Assembly: GCA_963277665.1 (NCBI GenBank)
Contig: OY728163.1
Location: forward strand, 1,905,948,644-1,906,012,643
Source: Viscum album
Taxonomy: Eukaryota; Streptophyta; Magnoliopsida; Santalales; Viscaceae
Length of the DNA: 64,000 nucleotides
Direction of reading: 5' to 3'
Below, piece after piece: positions 62,791 through 64,000 of this stretch. The notes under the pieces are model-generated. The model ran no database searches, had not been told where the DNA came from, and saw only the letters and a program-made list of their open reading frames with translations. The translations under genes and the position numbers were made by a program. Numbering within the stretch: the stretch's first letter is position 1; each line of letters opens with the position of its first letter.

Positions 62791-64000
62791 ATATCTAATG
62801 TTGAAATCCATTAAAATGACATAATAATTAAAAAGATTATAAAATAATTATTTATTTAATTCAAGATAAACATAATGTTTTATATTTTTCATGTATAAGG
62901 AATAATTAAATGAGACTATTAAGTTGGATTTATCAATCAAGACACCGAGTGGGAAAATTTTTATAATGAGAAAATGTCATGTAGTTTCTATTAATATGAA
63001 TTTTAATTTTCTATTTGAAATAATTATAGTTATAACTATGTTTATTTGTTACATAATCATGAGTTTTTGGATTATAATTATTTTTTAGGATTTTTAAAAT
63101 AATAAAATTAAGTAAAAAATAATAAATAATTAACTAGTAGAATAATTATCATTTATGTTGGTGTTATTATCGATTTTTTACAAATTAATCTATGAATTCC
63201 TCATAATATAATTTATTTATGTTTAGTATTATCATAACTTGTTAAAATAATTTTTTGATGGGGAGATAACATTATAAAATTTTAAGGATATTAAGATCTA
63301 TTAAGGGTAAATTTATGTTCTTAAGGAATGGAAAATTACACTTATTCAATAATTATTAATATTGGGTGTGGAAACTGAGAAAAAACCTCCTTGAAAGGGA
63401 AAACATTCATATTGAATGTTGAATGAAACCACATAAGAAATTTTTCTTATAATTCCTCATCAATGAAAAATATAATGAAAATATAAATCTTTGTGTGTGT
63501 AATGTATAATATAATTATTATGTTACACTTATAAAAAAACATTCAAATGTGGATTTCTTATAAAGTTACATATATTTTTTATTTTGAAAATATTACTTTT
63601 TCCATCCATGAAATAAAAATAAAAATTCATGATAATATCTAATAAAATGTAACGATATTCCCAAAATGAATAAAAATTTTATGGGAACAATTTAAATGAG
63701 GAGGGTATAGTGAAACATCATTTGATATTAGTTTCCTTAAAAAATAATAAGTTTGATAGCAAAAACCACACATAACCCATAGCATAAATGAACTACTAAA
63801 TAATATTATTTAAATTTGACTATTTTAACATATCTAATGGGTTGATGGGTATGAATAGGAATAATTTAATTATGATATATATATATAATGAAATTATTTA
63901 ATAAAAGTAATGAGTTAAATAAAATAAATTTTTTATTCGTCTAATATTTATTACAATGGGATGTTTAAGAATAAATTCATTTTATACCATTAGAATAAAA
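62791..64000. other. AT-rich decayed DNA to the window end
   Basis: There is no open frame, terminal repeat or domain. It may continue the gypsy fossil to its left; protease or reverse-transcriptase motifs were looked for and not seen. Confidence 0.5.

Overview
This is a transposon-only window from a seed plant, most likely an angiosperm with a large, repeat-rich genome. I see no convincing host gene, rRNA, tRNA gene or CRISPR array. The plant origin is supported by the element families: a CACTA (En/Spm) DNA transposon with plant-type tnp2 and TNPA-like genes split by GT-AG introns, a Sirevirus-like Ty1/copia element, a Ty3/gypsy chromovirus, a long-LTR non-autonomous LTR element, and an L1-type LINE ORF1 with DUF4283. 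I cannot name the species.

Layout. 1-7167 is very AT-rich, heavily decayed repeat DNA with one LTR-like promoter fragment near 4.2-4.6 kb. 7168-37590 is one nested stack. An old copia LTR (7168-7181 and 36852-37590) was split by a long-LTR, coding-free LTR element (7182-36851, LTRs about 3.74 kb once nested DNA is removed, 1.5 kb internal). Its 5' LTR then received a gag-only Sirevirus-like copia element (9204-17108). Its 3' LTR received a 12.7-kb CACTA transposon (22122-34867), which carries a decayed transposase gene, a TNPA-like gene and a 4-kb satellite-like array of about 181-bp units. 37590-45700 is the decayed body of the old copia element, with domains in the order PR-IN-RT-RH and a second LTR. 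46640-49360 is a LINE-like ORF1 fragment lacking endonuclease and reverse transcriptase. 49361-61222 is a minus-strand chromovirus with 3.1-3.5 kb LTRs that carry a 16-bp minisatellite. 61223-64000 is again AT-rich and holds a Ty3/gypsy gag fossil.

How parts relate. The target duplications, the uninterrupted second copy of each target, and base composition all give the same relative order: old AT-rich copia, then the long-LTR element, then the copia and CACTA insertions. Every protein-coding frame in the window is broken. Many of the breaks look like C-to-T or G-to-A changes (Arg to stop, Cys to Tyr), as expected for long-methylated repeats. Boundaries of the three younger LTR elements and of the CACTA element were set from terminal repeats, primer sites and purine tracts read directly. 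Percent identities are by eye.
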